A stretch of 64,000 bases of DNA from Noviherbaspirillum saxi (GTDB lineage Bacteria; Pseudomonadota; Gammaproteobacteria; Burkholderiales; Burkholderiaceae_D). Each line of letters opens with the position of its first letter. Within the stretch, counting starts at the first letter, position 1. Below the pieces are notes generated by a model. The model made no database searches, was not told the DNA's origin, and was given only the letters and a program-made list of their open reading frames with translations. The stretch covers positions 1,389,602-1,453,601 of the forward strand of contig NZ_QYUO01000003.1 in NCBI RefSeq assembly GCF_003591035.1. Direction: 5' to 3'. Of the stretch, positions 51,005-63,114 are shown one piece after another. The position numbers and the translations under genes are program-made.

Positions 51005-51759
51005 CAGCCTCCCCTCACCAGTTTTTGCAGCCGCTCCAGCAGATCGGGCGTGGCGGCGGCGGTGTCGGTGCGTCGTCCCTTTGTGTCATACCGTGCCGGC
51101 GTCCCTACGGGTACGCCATTGCGGTAGGTCACTTCTTCCATCAGCTCGCCATCCGGCCAGAACCGCCGCATCGGCCCATGCAGCACGTTGGCGCGATAGA
51201 TGCAGGTCTGGACAATGCTGCCCTGCCGGTCGAAATCGACTGATTCGCCTTCAAGGAGTCCTGCCTTGTACTGCGATTTGCGCATTCGTACGTCTTCGTG
51301 GAAAAACTCCGCCGCCCCCTGAATCTGTCCCTTGACGTAATTCATCCGCGCGGTCAGCAGGCCCGCCTCGTCATAAGTCAGCGCTGGTCCCGAAGGAATG
51401 CCTTCAACCAGGTTCTGGACCGATACGCAGCGCCCATTCACATACATTTTCATGGTGCCGTGCGCTACACCCTGTACGTATTCGGACTCCTGCGCGAGTG
51501 CACCCTCTTCCGTATAAATCGCCATGCTTCCATGCAAAAGGCCGGCCTCGTAATTCGCCTTGAACAACGGCACGCCGTTGTCTCCGAATTTTTCCAGCAG
51601 GCCTTGCAATTTACCGTCGAGGACCCGGCAACGCAGCACGACTTGCCCGTCATCGCCGGATTCCTCGATCAGCTGCGGCACCATGCCGGTTGCGGCAGCG
51701 GGTGAATCGGCCGCTGCGGCTTCCTGCGATGCATCGTGATGATCAGGAGGTCGGTTCAT
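51004..51759 (-). CDS. MORN-repeat (YwqK-like) protein between vgrG and the PAAR-like gene
   Basis: A 251-residue protein built of about seven MORN-like repeats of roughly 23 residues, seen as LLHGSMAIYTEEG, VAHGTMKMYVNG, LLEGESVDFDRQG and VLHGPMRRFWPDGELMEEVTYRNG. An acidic, Ala-rich N-terminal 30 residues precedes them. Proteins of this kind occur next to VgrG and DUF4280 genes and are sometimes annotated as YwqK-type antitoxins, but their role is not settled. It starts one base after the vgrG stop. Adaptor, chaperone or immunity functions are all possible. Confidence 0.75.
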   Translation of the reverse strand: MNRPPDHHDASQEAAAADSPAAATGMVPQLIEESGDDGQVVLRCRVLDGKLQGLLEKFGDNGVPLFKANYEAGLLHGSMAIYTEEGALAQESEYVQGVAHGTMKMYVNGRCVSVQNLVEGIPSGPALTYDEAGLLTARMNYVKGQIQGAAEFFHEDVRMRKSQYKAGLLEGESVDFDRQGSIVQTCIYRANVLHGPMRRFWPDGELMEEVTYRNGVPVGTPARYDTKGRRTDTAAATPDLLERLQKLVRGG

Positions 51760-51760
51760 A

Positions 51761-53745
51761 TCAATTCAGCTTTACCAGCGAACCTTTAAGGACCAGCATT
51801 CCGCCTGCTTCCACGGTGTTCATGCCGTCGGCTTTACTACTGATGATTGGCGCCTTGCTTTCGATCTGCGCTGTGCCCTGATTCACGATCTTGAGTCCCT
51901 TGTTGGTCAGATTGGTGCCCGCTTCGTTCGTCAGGGCGGTTCCCGCCTTGGCATCCAGCGCCGTCCCGGCTTCAAGCTTGAATGCGGTTTGTGCTTTCTG
52001 CTCGATCGCTGCACCGGATTTGATCGTGATCCCGCCGGTCGCTTCGATGGTCAGTTTGCCGTCGATCTTGAGTTGATAGTCACCTGTTACCGTATGGGTA
52101 AATTTACCCGAGTTGGTATGGCTTTCGTCGCCGGTCACCTCCAGCGTGCGCGTCCCCTTGACCTTGTGGGTTTCCTTGCCTTTTTTCAGTTCGATGGTAC
52201 GGTCGCCTTCGTCCAGGGTATGGATTTCCGCTCCCTTTTTCACGGTCGTGGTCAGTGCATTTTCGATTTCGACCAGCATGTCCTTTTGCGCATGCATATA
52301 CAGCTGCTCGGCATCTTTCTTGTCTTCGAAACGCAGTTCATTGCCTTCGGCTCCCTGCTTTGACGAACGGGTGCGAATCACCGTCTGGGTCTGATTTGCC
52401 GGCAAGGTCACCGGCGTGGCATTTTCACCGTTGTACACACAGCCGGTGACCAGCGGCCGTTCCGGATCGCCATTGAGGTAGGTGATCACTACTTCCTGAC
52501 CAACCCGGGGCAAAAACAACGCGCCGAATCCCTTGCCCGCTGCTGATTGCGCTACCCGGATCCAGGTTGAGCTCTTGTCATCCTTGACGCCGTCACGGTC
52601 CCACGGGAATTGCACCTTGATGCGGCCATGCTTGTCCGTCCAGATTTCTTCGCCGCTGGGGCCAACCACGAGCGCGGTTTCGCATCCTACCGCACGCGGC
52701 CTGGGTGTCTGGACAGGCGGCCGGAATGGCACCGTCGCCGGAAAGGCTTCGAACGAATTGGTGTACAGGTCATCGTGTGCGGTATGGTGAATCCGCCGCA
52801 ACACAAATGCTGCATTCAGGCTGGTGACGAAATGATCCTTGAGCGTGAATTTGGTCCCTGCCGTAAAGGAATAGCAAAAGCTATCGCCGCGCAATATTTC
52901 GGCCGATACCTGGCTGGCTTCTACCCGTAACTTGGCAATGGCAGTGCCGGCCGCGACCGCCAGATGGCCGGCAGCAAATTCATAAGTCGCACCGTCGCCG
53001 GCAGAAGCCGAGTGGGTTCCTTCAAGCGACGTGCTCGGCTTCACAAAATCATAGTCGTTGACAATCGCCTTCTTCAAGGCGATACCGCTTTCATACGCAA
53101 ACCGCGACACCGTATCAATGGGATTTTCCATGCCGGTTTCCGGGAAAAACCGTACGGTTGCGGCGCCGGTGCAGCTCGCAAAGTTGGACGTCGCATCTCC
53201 CAGCACCATGGTGTGACCACTGCTGGTGCAGGTAAAGAAATAGAAGATGCCCGCCTGTTCCATCAGGCGGGAAATAAAATCGAAGGCGGTTTCATCGTAC
53301 TGGACGCAATAGTCCAGCGGGTCATACGTCTGCGTCAGCTTGTCGGAGAAGGTGATGCCATATTCCGTCAGCACTGCCTTGATGATGTCCGCAACCGATT
53401 TCGTCTGGTAGATCTTGCGGTCGCGTGAGAGCGTCAACAGCCACAGCTTCGGCACCAGTTCCGCCTCGTAGCTGGCGAACTCCCGATTAAAACCGCTCTG
53501 AATAAAGCGCGACACGATACCGGTGATATAACGGGCGGTGCCGCCCTTGATCGCCATCTTGACTGTCACGGATTTGGCGACGATGCTGGCGGCACTCAGG
53601 CTGGTCTTCTCCGAGCGCATATGCAGGTTGAACTTGAACAGCTCCGAAATACCCTCGCTGCCTTCCATGGCATCGAGCAGCAGATCATCTGTCCCAAACG
53701 GTGTCGTGACTGTGAGCAGACCTCCCGCTTGTTTGAATCCGGTTC

Positions 53746-53749
<4 letters not shown>
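51761..53749 (-). CDS. vgrG: T6SS spike protein VgrG (TssI)
   Basis: A 662-residue spike protein. The gp27-like part opens with TVTTPFGTDDLLLDAMEGSEGISELFKFN (split here by the usual loop) and has YCVQYDETAFDFISRLMEQAGIFYFF near residue 145. The OB-fold region has GPSGEEIWTDKHGRIKVQFPWDRDG near 370 and WIRVAQSAAGKGFGALFLPRVGQEVVI. The C-terminal beta-helix needle consists of short repeats such as AGTALDAKAGTALTNEAGTNL and ends KGSLVKLN. No extra effector domain is fused. It overlaps the clpV stop by four bases. Confidence 0.95.
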
Positions 53750-56463
<2,714 letters not shown>

Positions 56464-56468
56464 GGCGA

Positions 56469-57548
56469 TCAGGTTCTTTCCGGCGACGTCAGCTTACTGT
56501 CCTGTACTGCTGTTGCCGTCTGCAGCACGAAGCATGGTGGTTGGTAACGCACCGGGGCGCGATCCGCCACAGAATGCGGGCTGTTGCCGGCGGGACTGCA
56601 CAGCCAGGCACTCAGGCCCAGACGTGGCGCCAGCGGGTCAACATGTCCGAGACGGGTCGATGGCTGGCTCTTGAGGTCAAGCCGCACTACAACTTGAATA
56701 TCGCGCTGCAGATGGCGTGCCACCAGCCACCCCAGCAACGCGCTGGCTTCGCCACCCGGCAGTAACGATGAAAACAATGCTGTGTCAAGCGGCAGGGTCG
56801 ACAGTTCCATCCCCGCACCCTGATCCCAGGCCCGTGCCCCCAGGCAGGCACCCATGCCCAGGCGCGACTGCGCACCGAACGGCCGCTTCCGGTCATGCAG
56901 ACAAGCCTGTTCCTGAGTCGCCAGCGCATTCCAGCCACCAACGAACTGGCGTCCCGAAAAATGCACGCCGAGCCGGTCACGCACGACCGCAAGCAGCGAT
57001 GCCATTGACCGCGGCGCGGCGCCCTGCACGCCTGCATGACGCAGCCACGCCAATTCGCCGTTGGGGCCGCGCGCATCTTCCATACGCCCCAACCCGGAGA
57101 GCGCATCCAGACTGCGCACCAACGGCGCGTCGGCAACATCGCCCGCGCTGAGTGCCAGATGGTGCTTGCGCCTGCCGCGGTAAAAAAACCCCAGCAGACG
57201 TTGATTGAAAATGTCGAGAAAATCCAGCCCGGCATGATCACGCATGCGGCGGCGCTCCATGATCATCTCGGTAAACGGCATTGGCAGGGAACCCTGTGCG
57301 CCAGCGAGGGAGAACGCGCTGGACTTTAGTGTCAACGGCGGCCCCGGCCGGTCGCTGTCCGCCACACTGCTGATATCGCTGGGAGCGAAAGCCAGATCGA
57401 CCTGGGATGCAAGCCGCACTGCTTCATCGATCCCGAGAGAGGTGCCCACCGGTTCGCGCGCAGGCTCGCTACGCTCCAGGATGCTAATTGCCTGGAACAG
57501 GTCGAAGTCATGCGGACTCTCCCGCAACAGGGACATCAGATCAGACAT
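56469..57548 (-). CDS. tssG: T6SS baseplate protein TssG
   Basis: A 359-residue TssG (VasB-like) baseplate protein. The N-terminal PHDFDLFQAISILER and the region GPLPMPFTEMIMERRRM-like sequence (GSLPMPFTEMIMERRRMRDHAGLDFLDIFNQRLLGFFYR, in parts) are typical, as is LGVHFSGRQFVGGWNAL near residue 190. It overlaps the tssF end by 13 bases, the usual tssF-tssG arrangement. The ATG at 57548 fits the family start better than 57581. Confidence 0.9.
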   Translation of the reverse strand: MSDLMSLLRESPHDFDLFQAISILERSEPAREPVGTSLGIDEAVRLASQVDLAFAPSDISSVADSDRPGPPLTLKSSAFSLAGAQGSLPMPFTEMIMERRRMRDHAGLDFLDIFNQRLLGFFYRGRRKHHLALSAGDVADAPLVRSLDALSGLGRMEDARGPNGELAWLRHAGVQGAAPRSMASLLAVVRDRLGVHFSGRQFVGGWNALATQEQACLHDRKRPFGAQSRLGMGACLGARAWDQGAGMELSTLPLDTALFSSLLPGGEASALLGWLVARHLQRDIQVVVRLDLKSQPSTRLGHVDPLAPRLGLSAWLCSPAGNSPHSVADRAPVRYQPPCFVLQTATAVQDSKLTSPERT

Positions 57549-59296
57549 TGCCGTCCACTCATTGCGGGCCACTGCATCCACGGTTCTCCACCGCGCTGCA
57601 CTGACAATCTGACAAAGGAATTCGCCGCGGTATACAGTGCAAAAAAGCGTGACAACACACCTGCCAGAACCAGGGGAGAGGTACCGACAAACGCTTCGGC
57701 ATCGAATTCGAGGCTGATGTCAGTACCGCGACAATGGCCTCGCCAGGTATCAGTGCCCAGCCTGGCCGTTGCGACCGACGCAGTCAGGTTCTTGATGCCA
57801 CGCACCTGCGCCTGGTCACGCGCGCTGTCGCCGGCGAACAGCATGAGCATTTGCTGCAAAGTTTGTACGCCATTGGTGCCGTCCACCAGCGAACGATGGT
57901 TCAGCCGCAACAACGATACCAGTGACCACAAGGCCTTGGCCGACATCACGGGCAGCCGTTGCGCGCTGGGCTGATACAACGTGCGGATGCGCGTAGAGGT
58001 CGAAATGCCATCGCCAAAGAACCGGGTGCCAGGCGAGATCTGCTCCGCGAGCATGCGATTGGTACACAGCAGCTGCGCATAGACGACCGGTTCGTCCGGC
58101 GTGACGTGCACATTGCTGCGGTCGATAAAGCTGAGGAACACATCGGTTCCGCTGATGTCCTTGCGCAGGCTCATCTCGCGACGCATCGACCAGAAGATCG
58201 ACTTGTTGTCGGAGGTATTGCTGTCCGATTGCGCAAACACACATGGAATGAGTTCCGGGCGGTCCGACTGCGGATCTGACGCGGTGACGGACACCACCGA
58301 ATGCACTTCTGTTACTGCATCACGCTGGTAATCGGGGATCAGGCGATATTCATAGTGACGCCGGTCAAACCAGATCGGCTCGCTGGTCTTCGGAAACAGA
58401 TTGATGACGGGAACGCAGCCAAGCAGGAAGTTATCTGCCGAGAGCAGCGATAGCACGCGCGCGCTCCGGTTAAAGATGAAGCGCACCGAAAAACCCTGAC
58501 CGGCGCCCAGCAGGCCGCGCAATCCAGTCAGGTCGAAAAACTGGAATTTGCGCGGGAACGCGAAATACTCCTGCAACAGGCCGTAAGCAGGATGCGCGTG
58601 TGCCGGTTGAGGCAACACTTCTTCACCTTCGTCAAAGCCGACTTCGCGCAGATTGCGGGGACTCAATCGATGGAGTGCGCCCTGCCCGGTCACCAGTTCA
58701 ATACGCTCAAGTCCGCTGATGAGGAGTTCATGCAGCGGCATTGTGGTCAGCAGGTCTCCCGACAAATGAAATCTTAGACTATCGAGTTCCAGGTCCGACA
58801 CATCGATGCCGGCATCGCATTGCACTTCCAGGCGCAGGGTGCGCGTGTCTTCCAGTTTGGTTGACGCAATCTGCAGCGGCCACAGCGTGGTATTCCATCC
58901 AACCTGAAACCGGCAATTTTCTCCGCTGGACGCGGTGGCCGACAGCATCGTGCCCCGTGCCACCGGCATGCCGGAAGTTACCTTGCCCTGTGACGAATCC
59001 AGCGTCATCTGGACCACGGTCATGGCTGGTACAGGTTGTGTCAGGCTGGGACACAGATTATCCAGCATCGCTCCAGCGATCGTCGGAAAGTCCCGATCCA
59101 GATCGCGATGGACGCGTGCAGTCATGAAGGCAACTGCTTCGATCAGGTGCTCGGTATGAGGATCCGGGGATTCCGCCCCGGTCAGTGCCAGGCGTTGGGC
59201 AACTTTGGGATAGCGTGCAGCGAAATCGGCTGACTGCGTACGCAGATACAGCAGTTCCCGCCGGTAGTATTCAAGAATATCGTCCTGCGTATTCAC
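57536..59296 (-). CDS. tssF: T6SS baseplate protein TssF
   Basis: A 586-residue TssF (VasA-like) baseplate protein. The N-terminal ILEYYRRELLYLRTQSADFAARYPKVA and DPHTEHLIEAVAFMTARVHRDLD are hallmark sequences, followed by IAGAMLDNLCPSLTQPVPAM. The central AYGLLQEYFAFPRKFQFFDL and the C-terminal FFALYTAANSFVRL are also conserved. Length agrees with the family. It is separated from tssE by 256 bases that contain a palindromic repeat. Confidence 0.94.
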   Translation of the reverse strand: MNTQDDILEYYRRELLYLRTQSADFAARYPKVAQRLALTGAESPDPHTEHLIEAVAFMTARVHRDLDRDFPTIAGAMLDNLCPSLTQPVPAMTVVQMTLDSSQGKVTSGMPVARGTMLSATASSGENCRFQVGWNTTLWPLQIASTKLEDTRTLRLEVQCDAGIDVSDLELDSLRFHLSGDLLTTMPLHELLISGLERIELVTGQGALHRLSPRNLREVGFDEGEEVLPQPAHAHPAYGLLQEYFAFPRKFQFFDLTGLRGLLGAGQGFSVRFIFNRSARVLSLLSADNFLLGCVPVINLFPKTSEPIWFDRRHYEYRLIPDYQRDAVTEVHSVVSVTASDPQSDRPELIPCVFAQSDSNTSDNKSIFWSMRREMSLRKDISGTDVFLSFIDRSNVHVTPDEPVVYAQLLCTNRMLAEQISPGTRFFGDGISTSTRIRTLYQPSAQRLPVMSAKALWSLVSLLRLNHRSLVDGTNGVQTLQQMLMLFAGDSARDQAQVRGIKNLTASVATARLGTDTWRGHCRGTDISLEFDAEAFVGTSPLVLAGVLSRFFALYTAANSFVRLSVQRGGEPWMQWPAMSGRQCLI

Positions 59297-59552
59297 GGCA
59301 TTGTCCTAAGCGGGTCCGCAAAAGTTTTCTGACAAAACCCGCTACATTTGTATTTCGCTCCCTCTCCCGTAGGCGGGAGAGGGCTGGGGTGAGGGTGATT
59401 GTGACGAAGAGCGGCCTTGACAAACACCCTCATCCCCGCCCCTTCTCCCGCCCGCGGGAGAAGGGAGTGCTGAACACGACGTATTAAAAAACTTGTGCGG
59501 ACCTGCTTAGATGGCGCCTGTGCGAATTGCAGGAACATGATACCGGCAGCGC
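59297..59552. other. Gap between tssE and tssF
   Basis: A 256-bp gap within an otherwise tight operon. The repeat at 59360-59465 fills most of it. No gene was recognised; short frames here are formed by the repeat. Confidence 0.5.
59360..59465. repeat. REP-like composite palindrome between tssE and tssF
   Basis: Two hairpins face each other. CCCTCTCCCG / CGGGAGAGGG has arms 59360-59369 and 59374-59383. CCCTTCTCCCG / CGGGAGAAGGG has arms 59440-59450 and 59455-59465. The inner sequences GGGGTGAGGGTG and CACCCTCATCCCC are also mutual complements. Such units are widespread in proteobacterial intergenic DNA. Here it sits inside an operon, where it could slow transcription or stabilise the upstream mRNA. 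Confidence 0.65.
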
Positions 59553-60011
59553 TCATGCTGCCGCCTCTACTTGTGCAGATTGTGCACTCAGAGCAACATC
59601 GAAATTCACACGGCACAGTTGCGTTCCCAGCATCACGGCGGCAGCGATCGTCGCCCGCGCGCCATAGTGCTTTACCGGGTCGGGCTTTACTTCGATCTGT
59701 ACATGGGACAGCCTGGGCTCATACATCTCAATGCATCGTTCGAGAACGTTCGCCCAGATTTCCAGATCAATTTGTGATTGCGGCGACAGGCTCAAGCTGT
59801 CGGGCAAGCCGTAATGCAGCACCGACAGTTCACAGGTGAGATATTCTTGAATCGTGAGTGCGTTTCGGACGTTGAACAGGCGTGCAAGATCAAGTTGCAA
59901 TGAATGTTGCAGACCGCCCGCATCCAGAAGCCGGCCATCCTGTGAAGCATGGGCAACGCCGCTGAGTCGATCAAACAACGGAACAATCGACGCCGCGATA
60001 GCTTTTGACAT
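59553..60011 (-). CDS. tssE: T6SS baseplate protein TssE (gp25-like)
   Basis: A 152-residue gp25/GPW-family baseplate protein. It shows the family pattern SIVPLFDRLSG near the N-terminus, LARLFNVRNALTIQEYL near residue 48, VLHYGLPDSLSL and IEMYEPRLSHVQIEV near 100. The gene is 125 bases after the hcp stop. It nucleates sheath assembly at the baseplate. Confidence 0.9.
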   Translation of the reverse strand: MSKAIAASIVPLFDRLSGVAHASQDGRLLDAGGLQHSLQLDLARLFNVRNALTIQEYLTCELSVLHYGLPDSLSLSPQSQIDLEIWANVLERCIEMYEPRLSHVQIEVKPDPVKHYGARATIAAAVMLGTQLCRVNFDVALSAQSAQVEAAA

Positions 60012-60136
60012 GATCTCGAAACACTCTGTCGAAATGACTTTCCCGGCATCGGTACGCTGTTGCGTAAAGCATTGCGTGGGTGCCGGGCGTAGTCAGGGAA
60101 GCCGGAGCATCCAGTAAAGACTGGATGCCATATCCA

Positions 60137-60622
60137 TCAGTCGGCCTTCATTGTCTCCAGATTCCAGTTCCAGGTGCCGGTACCCTTCGCGGTCGAATCC
60201 GTCTTCTGCTGAGTGAAATCACACTTGATCTTGCTAAATGCAAGCGAGAACGAATCCGACGGAATCCCGCCACCACCCGAGGTGCTGATACTGGAGATCA
60301 TGGCGTTGGTAAACTCGTACTTAAAGAAACTCATGTATACGCCGTTTTCCACGCGACCTACGTGCAATGTCGCGGTACCGATCTTCGTACCCTGCGAACA
60401 AGCCTTGTACAGTTCGGTCGTTGACAGGTCGGACATCTTGGAAAATGAAATTTCCGAAAACGACGGACGGCCCGCAGTACGCTCGGTATTTGCCGAATCC
60501 ATCTGCATTGGAATTGACGCGCCGTGCGAATACGACAATACAATCAGCTTGTCTGCATAGTCCTTGATCTGGCAATTGCCTTTGATCGTGGTTCCCAGAT
60601 CCAAAATTAATACGTCGGACAT
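60137..60622 (-). CDS. hcp: T6SS tube protein Hcp (TssD)
   Basis: A 161-residue Hcp protein, the ring-forming unit of the inner tube and a secreted marker of T6SS activity. It starts SDVLILDLGTTIKGNCQIK, has SYSHGASIPMQ near residue 33 and ENGVYMSFFKYEFTNAMISSIS near 105, and ends with an extended tail that includes WNWNLETMKAD. GGAG lies six bases before the ATG at 60622. A strong hairpin separates it from tssC upstream. Confidence 0.93.
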   Translation of the reverse strand: MSDVLILDLGTTIKGNCQIKDYADKLIVLSYSHGASIPMQMDSANTERTAGRPSFSEISFSKMSDLSTTELYKACSQGTKIGTATLHVGRVENGVYMSFFKYEFTNAMISSISTSGGGGIPSDSFSLAFSKIKCDFTQQKTDSTAKGTGTWNWNLETMKAD

Positions 60623-60642
60623 TACTGTCTCCAAATTTAAGG

Positions 60643-60679
60643 TGCTAGATCAGGCGCCATGACGGCGCCTGATCTAGCA
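60643..60679 (-). promoter_or_regulatory. Perfect 16-bp hairpin between tssC and hcp
   Basis: TGCTAGATCAGGCGCC (60643-60658) and its exact complement (60664-60679) form a 16-bp stem with a 5-base loop in the 82-base gap between the tssC stop and the hcp start. On the minus strand it is followed by CCTTAAATTT and then the hcp ribosome site. It may act as an RNA-processing or attenuation site giving hcp a different level from tssBC. It could equally be a terminator with weak T content. Confidence 0.65.
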
Positions 60680-60704
60680 GAACAGGTTAAAAATAAATTA
60701 GAGA

Positions 60705-62192
60705 TTAAGCCGCTGCGGCTGGCAATTCGGCGACCAGCCGGATTGATGTTGTCAGCTCTTCCATCTGGAAGTGCGGACGCAGGAACACCGTTGCGGAGTA
60801 TGCGCCAGGCTTGCCGGCAACTTCTGTCACATCGACACGGCCTTCTGCCAGCGGGAAGCGCGCCTTTTCGCCCTGGGTCGCATTTGGGCTCAGCAGCACG
60901 TAAGAGCTCAGCCAGTTGTTGAGGTAGGTCTCGACGCTCTGACGGGTCTGGAAGCTACCGACTTTGTCGCGCATGATGACTTTGATGTAATGCGCAAAGC
61001 GTGAGGCGGCTAACACATAAGGCAAACGCGATGACAGCGCTGCGTTGGCGTTGGCTGAATCCAGGTTGTAAAGCTTAGGCTTGTTGACCGTCTGGCCGCC
61101 GAAGAACGCAGCAAAGTCCGAACCCTTGGAATTGACTGCAGCAATGAAGCCGAGGTCATTGAGCTCTTTTTCGCGACGGTCGGTAATGGTGACTTCAGTC
61201 GGGCATTTCAGTACGACATCGCCTTCGTCGGTTTTGTACGTATGCGCTGTCATGCCGGCAATCTTGCCACCGCCTTCGACGCCGCGAATCGCGGTGGTCC
61301 AGCTGTGCTTGGCATAGGCGTCGGTAATACGCAGTCCGAGCTGATAAGCCGAGTTCGCCCACAGATACTTCGAGTGGTCTTTGCCGTTGACTTCTTCTTC
61401 GAAATTGAAGCTCTCGACCGGAGAAGTCTTTGCGCCATAGGGCAGGCGGGCAGCGTAACGCGGCAGCACCAGCGCGACATAGCGGGAATCTTCGGTTTCG
61501 CGGAAACCACGCCATGAAGCGAGTTCGGCGCTTTCGAAAATTTTGGACATATCGCGTGGCACACCGAGTTCGGTGAATTCACCCATGTCGAACAGGGAAG
61601 GCGCTGCCGCAGAAATGAATGGCGCGTGGGCCGCAGCTGCCACCTTGGACAGGCGCTGAAGCAAGGCGATATCCTGCGGATGACGGCCGAAATAGTAATC
61701 ACCGATCAGCAACGAATATGGATTGCCGCCGAAGGTACCGTATTCTTCTTCGTAGACCTTCTTGAACAACATGCTCATGTCATGATCGACCGCAGTTTCC
61801 AGGTCCTTCAGCAATTCCTTCTTTGACACGTTCAGCAGACGCAGCTTCAGGGTCGGACCGGTTTCAGTGCCCATGACCATGTCGTGCAGACCGCGCCAGG
61901 AAGCTTCGAGCTTCTGGAACTCAGGGTGATGCATGATCGCGTTGAGCTGATCGGTCAGGATGCGGTCGATCTCCGCGACACGCTCATTGATCATTGCCAC
62001 CACGCCTTTGTCCGGCGCGGTTTTCATGCCTTCATCAAGAATCTGGGTAGCGAATTGCCCGAGAAGGGTTTTTGCGTAGGCTTTTTGCGATGGCTCGATC
62101 GCCATCTTGCCTTCCTGGACGATGCGGTCCAGCAGGCCGAGTTCTTCGGTGGACGTGCTTGCGCCGCCCTGCGCAGCTTGACTAGTTGCCAT
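60705..62192 (-). CDS. tssC: T6SS sheath large subunit TssC (VipB)
   Basis: A 495-residue contractile-sheath subunit. The N-terminal helical part carries the TssB-binding region (LLDRIVQEGKMAIEPSQKAYAKTLL). Typical core motifs follow: FQKLEASWRGLHDMVMGTETG near residue 95, GGNPYSLLIGDYYFGRHP near 155 and YAARLPYGAKTSPVESFNFEEE near 250. The end DVTEVAGKPGAYSATVFLRPHFQMEELT is highly conserved. It starts 47 bases after the tssB stop. Confidence 0.96.
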   Translation of the reverse strand: MATSQAAQGGASTSTEELGLLDRIVQEGKMAIEPSQKAYAKTLLGQFATQILDEGMKTAPDKGVVAMINERVAEIDRILTDQLNAIMHHPEFQKLEASWRGLHDMVMGTETGPTLKLRLLNVSKKELLKDLETAVDHDMSMLFKKVYEEEYGTFGGNPYSLLIGDYYFGRHPQDIALLQRLSKVAAAAHAPFISAAAPSLFDMGEFTELGVPRDMSKIFESAELASWRGFRETEDSRYVALVLPRYAARLPYGAKTSPVESFNFEEEVNGKDHSKYLWANSAYQLGLRITDAYAKHSWTTAIRGVEGGGKIAGMTAHTYKTDEGDVVLKCPTEVTITDRREKELNDLGFIAAVNSKGSDFAAFFGGQTVNKPKLYNLDSANANAALSSRLPYVLAASRFAHYIKVIMRDKVGSFQTRQSVETYLNNWLSSYVLLSPNATQGEKARFPLAEGRVDVTEVAGKPGAYSATVFLRPHFQMEELTTSIRLVAELPAAAA

Positions 62193-62239
62193 AGTTTAAC
62201 TCTCTGTATTCGATTGTAAGATGAGCGCGCTGCGCACTA

Positions 62240-62806
62240 TCAGGCTGGCGCCGCCTCAGATTCACCTTCAGCAGGAGCTGCCGGGGCGACTGCTGAAGCT
62301 GCCGGAGCATCCGATGCTGAGGAGCCTTGGCCCTTGAGGGTCTGGAGTTCCTGAGTGTTCTGGATAATGTTTTCCAGTAGCGCATCGAGCTCATCGTTGC
62401 CATCGAGCTTGCCCAGCAAGTCGCGCAGTTGCTGACGCACTTCGAGCAGCTTGGCCAGGCGGGGAACCTGCTTGACAATGGATTCAGGGTGGAAGTGTTC
62501 AAATTCCGTGAAATTCAGTTCAACCTTAAGATTGCCCTGTCCTTTCAGGGTATCCGGTACAGGAATATCCAGTCGCGGGGCGATCTTGCCCATCACTTCG
62601 CTGAAGTTATCACGATCGATTTCAATCAGGCGCCGATCCTTGAGTTTCGGCGGCGGCACAAGCGGCTGCCCGGACAGGTCAGCCAAAAGGCCGACGACGA
62701 GCGGCAATTCCTTTTTCTCGGAAGCGCCACCGGTTTCGACGTCATACGTTATCTGAACGCGTGGAGGACGATTGCGTCCCACCCATTTTTGCAAGCTGTC
62801 TGACAT
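62240..62806 (-). CDS. tssB: T6SS sheath small subunit TssB (VipA)
   Basis: A 188-residue sheath subunit. It has VGRNRPPRVQITYDVETGG near the N-terminus, ELPLVVGLLADLSG near residue 33, and LKVELNFTEFEHFHPESIVKQV near 100. The extended C-terminal tail is Ala/Pro/Glu-rich (ASAVAPAAPAEGESEAAPA). The ATG at 62806 follows GTGAGGGA; the longer frame from 62917 is rejected. It forms the sheath protomer with TssC. Confidence 0.95.
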   Translation of the reverse strand: MSDSLQKWVGRNRPPRVQITYDVETGGASEKKELPLVVGLLADLSGQPLVPPPKLKDRRLIEIDRDNFSEVMGKIAPRLDIPVPDTLKGQGNLKVELNFTEFEHFHPESIVKQVPRLAKLLEVRQQLRDLLGKLDGNDELDALLENIIQNTQELQTLKGQGSSASDAPAASAVAPAAPAEGESEAAPA

Positions 62807-63114
62807 TCCCTCACCCTCACTTAGGTTTACTGGACTAGTGATCATTGGAGTGGTCCCCCAAGACGAGATGACCCTTAAGTCAGCTTCGCTTTGGCTTTGG
62901 TTTGAACTCCGTCCCAAAGTATGACTAGTAACAACTAGTTTCTAAGAATCAATCTTATGGTAGGTGGAAAAAGTTCCACCAACAAGCATTTTTTTAATTT
63001 TTGTCAAAGAAGATTTTATGTTTCGTTCGTTTTCCCAAAACTGGTGCACTGCAGTGTGAAACGGAATCTGTTATGCCGGACATCGCCAACCAGCCATGAC
63101 AACGCAATCAATTT
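62807..63114. other. AT-rich promoter-like region before tssB
   Basis: A 308-bp AT-rich gap between the Ala/Pro-rich gene and tssB, both on the minus strand. It is the best place for the main T6SS promoter. On the minus strand a TTGACA reads from 63007 to 63002, without a convincing -10. A short hairpin GGTGGAA / TTCCACC (62965-62971 with 62976-62982) is present. No gene was seen. Confidence 0.4.

Noticed and set aside
62965..62997. Hairpin plus T-run read as a plus-strand terminator
   Set aside because: The stem is only 7 bp, the T-run starts eight bases after it, and no plus-strand gene ends nearby. It may be chance in AT-rich DNA.
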